Positions 33,316-41,318 of a DNA stretch of 64,000 bases are shown here, piece by piece. Origin of the DNA: Candidatus Nitrososphaera gargensis Ga9.2 (GTDB lineage: Archaea; Thermoproteota; Nitrososphaeria; Nitrososphaerales; Nitrososphaeraceae). Within the stretch, counting starts at the first letter, position 1; each line of letters starts with the position of its first letter. Both the position numbers and the translations under genes were made by a program. The stretch spans positions 310,001 through 374,000 of the forward strand of contig NC_018719.1 of NCBI RefSeq assembly GCF_000303155.1, given 5' to 3'. Below the pieces are notes generated by a model. The model was not told where the DNA came from and did no database searches. It was given only the letters and a program-made list of their open reading frames with translations.

Positions 33316-34597
33316 ATGCTGCCTGGACCTTTTCGCTTGCATCCTTGAAGAGTGCCTGCGCCTTGCCGGCTCTGGACTCGACAGAGACTCTGATCGCGTG
33401 CTCGGTGTTTGATGGCCTGACCAGCACCCACGAGTCATCGTCTATTATCGCCTTGACGCCGTCTTCGGTCATTATAGAAGACGCGTCGCGCTTGAAAATA
33501 TCGGGCAGCTTTTCAATCACTTTTTTGTGAAACGCAGACTCGGCCGTTATCTTTGACCTTATCTGCACAAACTGCGAAGCAAATTTCAAGCATGAATCTA
33601 TCGTCTTTTTGTCAAGGGTCGAAATCGTGGCAGCTGCCAAGAGCCCGTCGCGGCACATGTTGAACTTGGGCATGATAAAACCTGCGCTACTTCCCTCGCC
33701 CCCGGCCTCCGCGTCTACCTCAAGCATCTTGCTGACAACGTTCGCCTCGCCCACCTTGGAGTATGATATTTTGCCTTTATGGTCACGGACGTACTTTTCT
33801 ATTGCGACGCTGGTGTCTATGCTGGTCACAAACTTTTTCATGCCCATCTCAAGTGACCTAGCCACGCACAGAAGCAGGGTCGCGTCCGGGTTTAATTTTT
33901 CTCCCATATTGTTGACCACTACAAGCCTGTCGGCATCAAGATCGAGCGCAAAGCCGTGGTCTAGCTTGTTTGCAGTTACAAGTGCGCGCAGATCCGCAAG
34001 CTCGTCCGCGGTAGGATCGGGGCCCCTTGACGACACGCCTGCGACGCCGTTAATGCTGTGGTACTGGTGGCCCAGCTTTTTGAACAGTCTTTCGCCATAG
34101 CCACATGCGGCTCCGCCGCCGGGATCGATTCCGACCTTAACCTTCGCGCCGCCTTTTGCAACGTCTGCCACTTCGTCCACATAACGCGAAGAGATCCGAA
34201 ACTCGCTCCCAAACTTGCCTTCGCAGCCGCCTACCGACTTTAACATCTTGGCAAGCTCGCGCTCAAAAAGTCCCCTGCCCTCGATTATGAACTTTAATCC
34301 GTTCCATTCTAGCGGGTTGTGAGATGCCGTTATTATCACACCTGCGCCGAACCTGCGCGCCTCCCGAAACGCCGCCGGTGTGGGAGCAACGCCCAGATTG
34401 TAAACATCGACGCCTCCTGCCATCAAGCCTGCCACAACAGTCTGGGCGATTATCATGCCAGACGGGCGGGTATCTCTTGCGACCACACACTTGCCAGATT
34501 TTATTACACTGGCGAATTGGCTTGCGAATATGCTCACTTCATGCAGGTTGAGGTCCTGCCCGTAAACCCCTCTGACGCCCGAGATCGATATCTTCAC
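33299..34597 (-). CDS. glmM: phosphoglucosamine/phosphomannomutase
   Basis: The 432-residue enzyme starts MKISISGVRGVYGQDLN and has the phosphoserine loop GVIITASHNPLEWNGLKF, the metal loop LDLDADRLVVV, the sugar loop GGEGSSAGFI and the phosphate-binding region VRPSNTEHAIRVSVES. It moves phosphate between C1 and C6 of hexose or hexosamine phosphates for glycan and nucleotide sugar supply. The archaeal family mixes GlmM and ManB activities, so the exact substrate is open. It overlaps thiL at its 3' end. Confidence 0.88.
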   Translation of the reverse strand: MKISISGVRGVYGQDLNLHEVSIFASQFASVIKSGKCVVARDTRPSGMIIAQTVVAGLMAGGVDVYNLGVAPTPAAFREARRFGAGVIITASHNPLEWNGLKFIIEGRGLFERELAKMLKSVGGCEGKFGSEFRISSRYVDEVADVAKGGAKVKVGIDPGGGAACGYGERLFKKLGHQYHSINGVAGVSSRGPDPTADELADLRALVTANKLDHGFALDLDADRLVVVNNMGEKLNPDATLLLCVARSLEMGMKKFVTSIDTSVAIEKYVRDHKGKISYSKVGEANVVSKMLEVDAEAGGEGSSAGFIMPKFNMCRDGLLAAATISTLDKKTIDSCLKFASQFVQIRSKITAESAFHKKVIEKLPDIFKRDASSIMTEDGVKAIIDDDSWVLVRPSNTEHAIRVSVESRAGKAQALFKDASEKVQAAYDQVR

Positions 34598-34644
34598 AAC
34601 GAAAAACTGATCTCGCTGGTATTTATTTTAGCGTGTGGGAAAAC

Positions 34645-35714
34645 CTAATGCTTTAACCGTGGGATGAAAGCAAGCGTCAGATATTTTAGTTACTTACCAT
34701 GTACCAAAAGGCAGGTCTTCTGAGGAAACCGCATGATAAGGTGCTACAAATTCAGGCTAACCCTACAGAGCATCAAGTCAAAATCTTGAATGACACCATT
34801 GAAACATGCAGACATCTCTACAATAACTCGCTTGGAGAAAGGAGTGCAGGTTGGGGCATTGGATATTGGGAGCAGACGTACATTTTGCCATTAAGGAAGC
34901 ATGATAACAAATACTACAAGTGCACAGTCAAGTCTTACAGGATGTATTGTCGAGGCTTGATAAGGCGTATCCTGCATTTTTCAAAAATATAATGAAATAT
35001 CCGAGATTCAAACGAAGCGAGAAGTATAATTCTTTCACGTATCCACAGTATATGGCGGCTTCAAAATCAACAGAAACCGTCTTGTCGAACTGGTTGACAC
35101 TCAGCGACGGCAAAATACACTAAATGTCAGAGCTCATGCGAAGAAGATCAGGAAGCTCCAACGAAATCTTGTAAGGAAAAAGAAGGGTTCTAAGAACCGA
35201 GAGAAAGCAAGGATTCAACTATCAAAAGCATGGCGACAAGTAGGAAGACACAGGGATGATTTTGTGCACAAGACATCAAAAAATGGTGGCAGATGAAGGC
35301 TACACTTTTTGGTGTACTTGAGAAGCTGAATATCGCTACAACATGGTCAAGAGCCATCATTCTCTCTCTAGCACAAGCAATAATGGATATATGCCACTTG
35401 GGGAAAAAGCTGCGCGAATATACACTGCCTACAAGGTAGAAAAGCGCGGTCGACAGGCAATTGTTGTCAATCCAAATGGAACTTCGCAGAAATGCTCCAG
35501 ATGCAGATTTGTGGTTGAGAAAGACCTGTCTGTACACACACATCAATGTCCAAGCTGCGGGCTAACAATAGAGACTACAATGCAGCTTTGAACATACTGA
35601 AATTGGGCTTGGAACGAGCCCATGCTGAGAAGCAGCCAATACTTGTCCGACAAAGGATAAGCAAGTTTGCTTTTATGAAGTAAGAAGCCACTGTCTTAAG
35701 ACGTGGGTAGTCCA
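34645..35714 (+). mobile_element. decayed TnpB-only (IS605/IS1341-type) element
   Basis: The coding relic at 34699-35683 is followed by a right-end hairpin: CCAC at 35688-35691, GTCTT and AAGAC in the middle, GTGG at 35703-35706, then GTAGTCCAC. This palindromic 3' end is typical of archaeal IS605-family OrfB elements and is where the guide (omega) RNA is encoded in active ones. The left border is estimated from TTAACCGTGGGATG near 34654. No tnpA is present. The end lies 50 bp before tRNA-Thr. Confidence 0.65.
34699..35683 (+). pseudogene. tnpB: TnpB (OrfB, RuvC-like nuclease), frameshifted
   Basis: In three frames the sequence gives the TnpB order: KVLQIQANPTEHQVKILNDTIETCRHLYNNSL, a middle part (LVRKKKGSKNREKARIQLSKAWRQ), GVLEKLNIATT, VEKRGRQAIVVNPNGTSQKCSRC and CPSCGLTIE, then RDYNAALNILKLGLERA. 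The zinc finger and the last RuvC Asp are kept, but several frameshifts break the protein and the first RuvC motif is damaged. It cannot encode an active nuclease. Confidence 0.8.
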
Positions 35715-35763
35715 CTTTGGCGCTAAGCATTAAATAACGAACGCCAGAAGTTGCGTATGTTTT

Positions 35764-35837
35764 GCCCTAGTAGCTCAGCCTGGCAGAGCGAAGGTTTCGT
35801 AAACCTTAGGTCATGGGTCCGAATCCCATCTAGGGCT
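35764..35837 (+). tRNA. tRNA-Thr(CGT); integration site
   Basis: GCCCTAG pairs with CTAGGGC, D-arm GCTC...GAGC, anticodon arm AAGGT-TTCGTAA-ACCTT, T-arm ATGGG-TCCGAAT-CCCAT; discriminator T fits archaeal Thr. No intron. Its 3' half is repeated at 43167-43202 (direct) and 43111-43151 (inverted), and an integrase N-terminal fragment reads into it from the right, so it served as the chromosomal attachment site for the downstream element while staying intact. Confidence 0.95.
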
Positions 35838-36193
35838 TCTGTATTCTCTACTGTCTCATGAAGCGGTTTACTCAACCTTCCCTCTGCCAGCTTCGCTACC
35901 AGGGTGGGCTGCGGCTGAGGATTCGTCCTCAGATTCTGAGGATTAGCGCTCAGACCAAAGGTTGAACAATCATATCCTAACTTTGCAAGCAAAGGCAGCT
36001 CCAGATTCTGGAATGTCTGCAGCTTTTTCTTTATGTCGCTCTTTATCCGATATTCATAAGCCTTTGAAACCTGCTTCTTGCCAAGCAGCCAATCTATCTC
36101 TGTCCTTGTAAGAAAAGCTGGCGAGCTTTTTTTCATAAGCTCAAGAGCCTGTATAGTCGTATTTAGCTTTTGAGGAGGTAGATTGTGAGCCAC
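35800..36193 (-). CDS. integrase N-terminal fragment (intN)
   Basis: From ATG 36193 the frame reads MAHNLPPQKLNTTIQAL, TRTEIDWLLGKKQVSKAYEYR, IKSDIKKKLQTFQNLELPLLAKL, then a low-complexity stretch and EALDGIRTHDLRFTKP, which is the tRNA-Thr sequence read on the minus strand. This is the N-terminal domain of a thaumarchaeal tyrosine recombinase cut at the att site; the frame runs on by chance to 35723. The catalytic residues are in the distant C-terminal part. Possible start context and domain are intact. Confidence 0.75.
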
Positions 36194-36284
36194 TAAAGTT
36201 TATGGAGGGTTCAGCTTGTCCAAGCCGAGCTTTCTAAATAGTGTTCAAGGAAGCAAAAAGAAAGGATAAACCAAAGGATAATGA

Positions 36285-36374
36285 ATGACAGGTAAATCAC
36301 CACGAAAAACAAAAAAGAGAAAAAAGCTTCGAAATACCCGAGGCGAAATAAAGGAACGAAGGGGAAGTAAATAA
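36285..36374 (+). CDS. 29-residue highly basic peptide
   Basis: ATG 36285 gives MTGKSPRKTKKRKKLRNTRG followed by EIKERRGSK. The extreme Lys/Arg content could reflect a nucleic-acid-binding peptide of the element, divergent from intN, or only an A-rich spacer. There is no other support. Confidence 0.2.
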   Translation: MTGKSPRKTKKRKKLRNTRGEIKERRGSK

Positions 36375-36443
36375 CTCTAGTCCGGAATAGCGCTTGATAA
36401 GGCTACTAAATGTATATTATGGAACAACCAGCAATTACTATTA

Positions 36444-37183
36444 TTGAGTGAAAGGGAAGCGTCAAGACGCATCAGGTTTAGGAGCTTTTTACTCATAGTA
36501 GTCGTTCCCATCATTGTCTCAGTCATGTTAGTGCAGATCAATCCCTTTCTATTGTTGAAACCTTATGGATCGGCATACTATGCTGACGGTCTGCAACCGG
36601 CTCATGCACTTAATCAGGGCTACAGTGTCCCAATAGACATAATGATAGTCAATAGCCCGACACAAAAAGTGCCAACTCTGAGCCGGAATTTCGGATCATG
36701 GTTGACAATGCCAACAGGGTTTGGCATAAGGCCGGTGTGACATTCGTAGTGCGGTCACTTGATTATAAAGAAGTGCCCGATGAAGTACTAAACAGTCTTG
36801 ACAGCTTTAACAACACTGCGCTCAAGCAATTCGGCAAGGCTGTACTTGCTGATAGATTCGAAGATGGCATAATAGATGTTGTATTTCTAAGATCATTTTC
36901 CAATGGGATCGAAGATCTAGCGATAATTGAGGGAAATATTTCAATCGCTTTTCTGAGTGAATTGGAAAGTATCGATTTTATCTCATGGACACTTGCACAT
37001 GAACTTGGGCACACACTAGGACTGCTCGACGTGTTTGAGTTCGACAATCTGATGATAAGGGTAGATGGTACTTCTATGCTCAGATTTTCGTATAGGAATG
37101 CCTACCTACCATCGAACCTTACAGACCAGCAGATAGTAATTATCCGTAATACTATCGAAGCAAAGTCGTTTTCAATTTCATAG
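36444..37183 (+). pseudogene. membrane-anchored metzincin-like metallopeptidase, one frameshift
   Basis: The first part has a transmembrane helix at residues 13-33 (FLLIVVVPIIVSVMLV) and PIDIMIVNSP. The second, in another frame, continues MVDNANRVWHKAGVTFVVRSL and carries THELGHTLGLLDVF-type motif LAHELGHTLGLLD, the HExxHxxGxxD metal site of metzincins. The frames change between about 36660 and 36700, at an A5 run (acacaaaaagtg). All catalytic residues survive, so this is a recently broken gene or an assembly error. Outward-facing protease is likely. Confidence 0.7.
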
Positions 37184-37191
37184 AGGAGCGG

Positions 37192-37515
37192 GTGCTTGAA
37201 AGCTATATGTTCCCTGAAAAGCTAAAGAAGGCAATTCAACTACTGGGTGATGATGTAAACTGGAAGATAGTTGAATTGCTTGCAGACAGAGGCAAGGTTA
37301 CCTGGCAAGAACTTCTCGATGGATCAGGAGCAGTACACGCAAAAACGCTCAACTTCCAGCTGAAAGAACTGATTGGAGTTGGACTTGTAGATAGATACGA
37401 GGTTGGCCGTTCACTCGAAGGCAACACAGGGATTCTATCATTCGATCTTAGTCCGTGGGGAAAGGATATAGTTAGAGGCTTGCAGTCAGCATTGAATACC
37501 AAACAGAATGAATAG
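37192..37515 (+). CDS. ArsR-like winged-helix regulator
   Basis: The 107-residue protein begins (ATG 37207) MFPEKLKKAIQLLGDDVNWKI, continues VELLADRGKVTWQELLDGSG and KTLNFQLKELIGVGLVDRYEV with a wing, and ends SPWGKDIVRGLQSAL. This is a single winged helix with flanking helices, typical of archaeal element-encoded regulators. TTG 37192 would add five residues. It follows the peptidase relic by 8 bp, so they are likely one transcript. Confidence 0.7.
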   Translation: MLESYMFPEKLKKAIQLLGDDVNWKIVELLADRGKVTWQELLDGSGAVHAKTLNFQLKELIGVGLVDRYEVGRSLEGNTGILSFDLSPWGKDIVRGLQSALNTKQNE

Positions 37516-37858
37516 TTGTCCGAATTCCTAGAGACAGACTGCCTATTCTGTGCAAAAATCAGGTCAAACTAAATGGTTTAAAGGTAAACCAATTACAAAG
37601 CTTGTTCCCGCCGCACTTTTGCCAAAAAGCAAAAAGCTAGAATATTGCTCCTTTTGCCAAAACAAGCCTAATTCTTGGAGATCCTATTTTTCCATAATTT
37701 TGTTGAGTGACCGAGGATCAAATAATATCCGAAGCACTCAGACTGCTGGCCGTCAAGGCCACCGTGGTTTTGATACGCCAAGCAGTACCGTAGGAAAGAA
37801 GAAAGACAGTGCAGTGTAGGCTATCTCTAGCAACACTAGAGATAATGCTTCATTTGAT

Positions 37859-37881
37859 GGCCCTCTTACAATAAGAGGGCC
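37859..37881 (+). terminator. hairpin plus T-rich tract
   Basis: A perfect 10-bp stem (GGCCCTCTTA at 37859-37868, TAAGAGGGCC at 37872-37881, loop CAA) is followed by tcaacttttttcttttttt. A second hairpin, ATCTCTAG/CTAGAGAT, lies at 37823-37843. Archaeal termination mainly needs the T tract; the hairpin may protect the 3' end of the regulator transcript. Confidence 0.55.
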
Positions 37882-38110
37882 TCAACTTTTTTCTTTTTTT
37901 CACGGACTTATCAGGATGGAAACATTATTTGCTTATGCCCCTACCTGCGCTGACTGCCAATATGAATGGGCGTCTAGAGGCCTTTTATTCTTTCAAACCT
38001 GAGAGCTTGGTAGTTATGTAGAAGACTATTGTTACATGTAACAGAACGTACAATTTCCTTAGTACTGCGCGTTTGTTCCTTCGTTATTCTGTCAGAAAAT
38101 ACTAGGTTAG

Positions 38111-38158
38111 TTTTGAGCTTATTCATCCCATTTTTAATGGGAATGATTAAGCTCAAAA
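38111..38158. repeat. 48-bp imperfect palindrome
   Basis: The left arm TTTTGAGCTTATTCATCCCATT and right arm (reverse) TTTTGAGCTTAATCATTCCCATT differ only by two single-base indels. It can form a 22-23 bp hairpin or cruciform with almost no loop. No coding frame uses it. Candidate for an origin, resolution or regulatory structure. Confidence 0.6.
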
Positions 38159-38457
38159 CCATCAAACTGGTTTTAGGGGCGAACGAACAGACAGAAGGAC
38201 AAAAATGATAGTTTTTTGTCCGTTGTTTGTCTGTCCGGGAACCTAACTAACTATCAAAAGGTTAAGATCATGTTCAGTCGGTCAGTCAGTTAGTTAGGAT
38301 CTTACCCGCAAGACTGGTTTGACTGACAGCATGCCGAACCTTCTGAGACATTGAGGTTAGTGCAATCTGGTTGCTGGAAGTTTAAAGAACACTTTTACAA
38401 ACCTCAACTGATCATAAAAAACACCATTCAGACAGTAAAAATGATGGAAACCGGCTG

Positions 38458-38672
38458 CAACTTGGTGTAAACTGTTTGGAAACTTTTGGAAAACCTGCTG
38501 CAACTATCTATCAACCTGCGGAAAATAGATATAACCACAAACTGAACTTGCGAAAAACGCCATCCATAATTGAAATTTAGCTGCAACTCGTGGCAAACCT
38601 GTGGAAACTGAGTGTCAAAAGTTGGAAACTTGGCGGAAAACCACTGTCAACTGGTTGAAGGTTGCGCAAACC
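38458..38672. repeat. helically phased CAACY/AAACY repeat array
   Basis: A five-base core CAACT, CAACC, AAACT or AAACC recurs at 10-11 bp steps: 38458, 38469, 38480, 38491, 38501, 38512, a weaker middle part, then 38584, 38595, 38605, (38616 CAAAA), 38626, 38638, 38648 and 38668. The period equals one DNA turn, so all cores face one side of the helix. It ends right before the TATA-like box at 38672 and the two-gene GNAT unit, which suggests cooperative protein binding or bent DNA. Confidence 0.65.
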
Positions 38673-38713
38673 TTATAATAGTAGTTTCCAGAAACTATAT
38701 CTGGATAAAGGAA
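38672..38713 (+). promoter_or_regulatory. promoter of the GNAT two-gene unit
   Basis: CTTATAATAGTAG (from 38672) is a good archaeal TATA box about 35-40 bp upstream of ATG 38714. It follows directly on the phased repeat array, so any protein covering the array would sit next to the TBP/TFB site and could control it. Confidence 0.55.
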
Positions 38714-38863
38714 ATGTCCACTACTCCAGAGATGAAGGTTCCAGTATTGGAGGGCAAGGATGCTGAAGAGTTCCAGAAATATAATTCTAGAGTATTGACG
38801 CTGGAGGAAAAGGCATCACTTAAGAAGGCCCACGACTTTTACAAGAAACACTGCAGAGTCTAA
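38714..38863 (+). CDS. 49-residue partner of GNAT enzyme, putative antitoxin
   Basis: From ATG 38714 the frame reads MSTTPEMKVPVLEGKDAEEF, QKYNSRVLTLEEKASLKKA, HDFYKKHCRV. It is small, charged and helical after residue 15, with an extended start. The stop overlaps the start of the GNAT gene (TAATG), indicating translational coupling. Length and order fit an antitoxin upstream of its toxin, but it is not a ribbon-helix-helix protein of the TacA type. An upstream in-frame GTG at 38612 lies in the repeat array and is unlikely. Confidence 0.55.
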   Translation: MSTTPEMKVPVLEGKDAEEFQKYNSRVLTLEEKASLKKAHDFYKKHCRV

Positions 38864-39384
38864 TGAAGGTAGATCCTGAGAAATTATCCTTTGACCTATT
38901 CTCAACTAGTGATAACTTTTCTGCCCTTGATTTTACCGAAGATGACGGCACAGATCCATTAGGAATTGACGATTTTATCAAGAATAGAGTCCAAGACTAT
39001 CTGCCAAACAAGTTGGCAAGCATTTGGACAGTCAGATACGAGTCTGTAATCGTAGCATATTTTACAACTTCTATGTTTGCAATAGGATATAGGCAACTAT
39101 TTGACGATGAGCATGTAAAAGAAGTGCCAATTGTCTCATACCCCGCTGTATTGCTTGGAAGAATGGGTGTTCACAAAAAAGAAAGAGGCAGAGACATAGG
39201 TTACTGGATTTGCCAGTTCTGTATTGGTCTGGCGCAAGAGATAGGCAAGAGAATAGCCTGCAGGTACATTGTTTTGCAGACAGTCAAAGCCAAGTCAACA
39301 TATTATGAAAAGAAATGCATGTTCCACCAAACAAAGAGAGTGAATCTTGAAGGAAAAATTTGGATGTATAGAAGGTTATCATGA
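38863..39384 (+). CDS. GNAT acetyltransferase, TacT/AtaT-like
   Basis: The 173-residue protein has the GNAT order with VPIVSYPAVLLGRMGVHKKERGRDIG: the acetyl-CoA loop (ERGRDIG), then YWICQFCIGLAQEIGKRIACRYIVLQTV and STYYEKKCMFHQ. The combination LLGRMGV-x-GRxxG, IGxRxxxxx and YYEKxxF near the end is that of TacT-type toxins, which acetylate aminoacyl-tRNA. It is coupled to the small upstream gene and lies in an integrated element. Toxin role is inferred from sequence pattern and gene arrangement. Confidence 0.7.
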   Translation: MKVDPEKLSFDLFSTSDNFSALDFTEDDGTDPLGIDDFIKNRVQDYLPNKLASIWTVRYESVIVAYFTTSMFAIGYRQLFDDEHVKEVPIVSYPAVLLGRMGVHKKERGRDIGYWICQFCIGLAQEIGKRIACRYIVLQTVKAKSTYYEKKCMFHQTKRVNLEGKIWMYRRLS

Positions 39385-39492
39385 TAGCGTCGGAGTACTG
39401 GTTAGGAGCTAACTTGCAGCTTAACAAAAGCTGTTAAAAGCTGATATATTAGTTAGCGTAATGCATGAAATCTGTGAGGTAATAGCAACCCA

Positions 39493-40944
39493 ATGTTCTT
39501 TGCCTTCCCGCATACGCGTGCGCGCTTTCAGTACGCGCATATACGCTTCTTTGAGCGGGAATTTGGCCTAGAATACACCAAGTTTGAAAACAGAAGGATG
39601 CAGGAAGTGTATCAAGCCAAAACCCACAAGTTGTCCGAAGTATCTGGCTATGTTGTCTGGCTGCGCCGCAACAAGGCATTTCTGATCGTACCAACACTGA
39701 CAAGCCCTGAGCCATCTGTTTTTTGCGAAATACCGGATTGGATTAATTTAGAGATTCCGCCAGATAGAGCCTTTGTAGTAACAAAGGGCAAATGGGGGTA
39801 CAAGGTTGCTAGAGGCGTAGAGCCATCAGCTTCGCCCATTTTCACAGTTGACCACTACAAGGTAACGAGGCCTGATCTTGGGAGTATCAGGCCAGATAGT
39901 ACTTACCATGATTTTCGTGAAATATTGTTTGAGGGTTTAGCAGACGTGTATCCAGAAGTCCAAGACTTGGTAGCTCATAGCATTATAAGCTCGCCAAAAA
40001 CACTGGACAGGCTTGGCGGGCTGACTTTATCAGTCTACAACGAATCAAAGGCTACTTCAAGGGTACTATTAGCATACCTGAAGAGATTCTTGCCAAAAGA
40101 GTTCCTCCGCCAACAGGCTTTACCATCTTTCAGTAGAGCAGATAGGTCACAGCATAAGGCTTGATCCTTTCCCTTGGATGTACAAATCCTTTGATGCAGA
40201 CAGGGAACTATCAAAAGACGCATTGACACTCTTGTGCAGACCATCAGACTTTTCAGTACCAGACGAGGTCATGATCTCGCTAGAAAGTGACTATTCAAAG
40301 CCAAAATCGCTACGAGACCCGCCCGCCGCCATGGCCGATGTTCCCATAGTTGCTGCAAACACACTTGAAAAAGGCGAGCAGTGTATGATCCATCCCCTGA
40401 CGTTCCAAAATTCATAATAGCGACACATCTAGTTCCGGTTAGCCTGCCGGCATCGTTGTACGAATCTAGTCTTGGTTATCTGCAGGAGAAAATAACTGAA
40501 ATTTCATACAAGTATCCACAATTTAGAGCCGAGCTTGGAAGGGGTGGAATTTTAGACCTTGATATTCATGGAAAGCCATTGTCGCTGCTGCACCTTGGAC
40601 TATCCGATGGCAGGTCTAATTCGCAGGTTGAAGTAACAAGACAGACTATCGAGAATGCACTCTCAATCTACGACCGCAACATGGACAATACTCTAGCGAT
40701 ATGGCAAGATGCATTTCCGGGAGACGGTAAACTAGACTTTTCGGGAACTGCACCCGAGCAGCGTAGAATTGCCGGCTACATTTACCATCATGGCCCTGCC
40801 ACACGCGAACAGATGTACGAGGCTCTCAAGAATGAAATGTCTCGGGACTCGTTTTACAGGTGGTGGAAGGACTTGTATGATCATGGCGGCATATACGAGA
40901 AAGTACCTGGAATATTTGACATAGTTCCACATTATAGGGAATGA
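39493..40944 (+). pseudogene. large element protein with C-terminal winged helix, two frameshifts
   Basis: Three coding-like blocks follow one another: 39493-about 40130 (frame 1; FFAFPHTRARFQYAHIRFF, IISSPKTLDRLGGLTLS), about 40110-40380 (frame 2; VEQIGHSIRLDPFPWMYKS) and about 40380-40944 (frame 1; DPSPDVPKFIIATHLVPVS, ending in RRIAGYIYHHGPATREQMY and FYRWWKDLYDHGGIYEKVPG). Together they make about 480 residues. The last 70 residues form a winged helix. The two frame changes compensate each other. No family is recognised; replication or maintenance protein is possible from its place beside the repeat region. Confidence 0.6.
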
Positions 40945-40984
40945 ACGGTTGCACAAGCATTCGTGATTTTGTAAAAAAAGAAGG

Positions 40985-41156
40985 GGTTGCCTAAGTTGCG
41001 CTACTGTTGCATGAACGTCTTGCATTCACAAGTGCGGCCGTTAGGCAAAAGTCTGCTGCATCTACCATTCTGAGGATGCTCCATCCTCATATGGTAGCAG
41101 CTTGTATTGTTGCATATGTCGTATGGAGACATTGCAACAAAGATAATACGGCAACC
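40985..41156. repeat. nested inverted-repeat (fold-back) segment
   Basis: Outer arms GGTTGCC (40985-40991) and GGCAACC (41150-41156) enclose further complementary pieces (TGTTGCA and its partner TTGCAAC) and a central hairpin: GCTG-CA-T-CTACCAT...GAGGATG, loop CTC, CATCCTC..ATGGTAG-CAGC (41055-41101). No gene is seen in 40945-41318. It could be a MITE-like insertion or a structured RNA between convergent genes. Confidence 0.45.
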
Positions 41157-41318
41157 TGCTTAAAGGAACTAATTGGCCTAACAAAATTTAGTCCGATAGT
41201 ATATTCGACATTTGTCTACTTATATAAAAGAACTAATTTTTTACTCCCTTAGGGGGAGAAGGTAATATTCAGAGCAATTCAGTATCTAGATCAGTGTAAT
41301 GAAAAAATGCCGTTTGTA

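Larger units (their letters stand above)
37516..38457. other. long non-coding stretch with hairpins and palindromes
   Basis: No convincing gene is present; short frames at 37550-37819 and 37974-38165 lack protein-like features. The stretch holds two transcription-end-like hairpins near 37823-37881, a 48-base palindrome at 38111-38158, the inverted repeat CCTAACTAACT (38242-38252)/AGTTAGTTAGG (38288-38298), and AAGATC (38264-38269)/GATCTT (38298-38303). Low GC and repeat density are compatible with a replication origin or regulatory centre of the element. Confidence 0.5.

Noticed and set aside
35723-35837. Minus-strand frame across tRNA-Thr with GIRTHDLRFTKP
   Set aside because: This is the translation of the tRNA gene itself; only the part upstream of it (integrase N-terminus) is taken as coding.
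37550-37819. 89-residue frame with GTG start
   Set aside because: Composition is not protein-like, no domain, and the hairpin/T tract follows; more likely spacer.
38458-38672. CRISPR-like array
   Set aside because: The repeats are only about five bases at 10-11 bp steps, without uniform spacers; no cas genes are present in the window.
38612-38713. N-terminal extension of the 49-residue protein from GTG 38612
   Set aside because: It runs through the phased repeat array and the TATA box; ATG 38714 fits better.
41007-41252. 81-residue frame in the fold-back segment
   Set aside because: It is explained by the inverted repeats and has no coherent hydrophobic or domain pattern.
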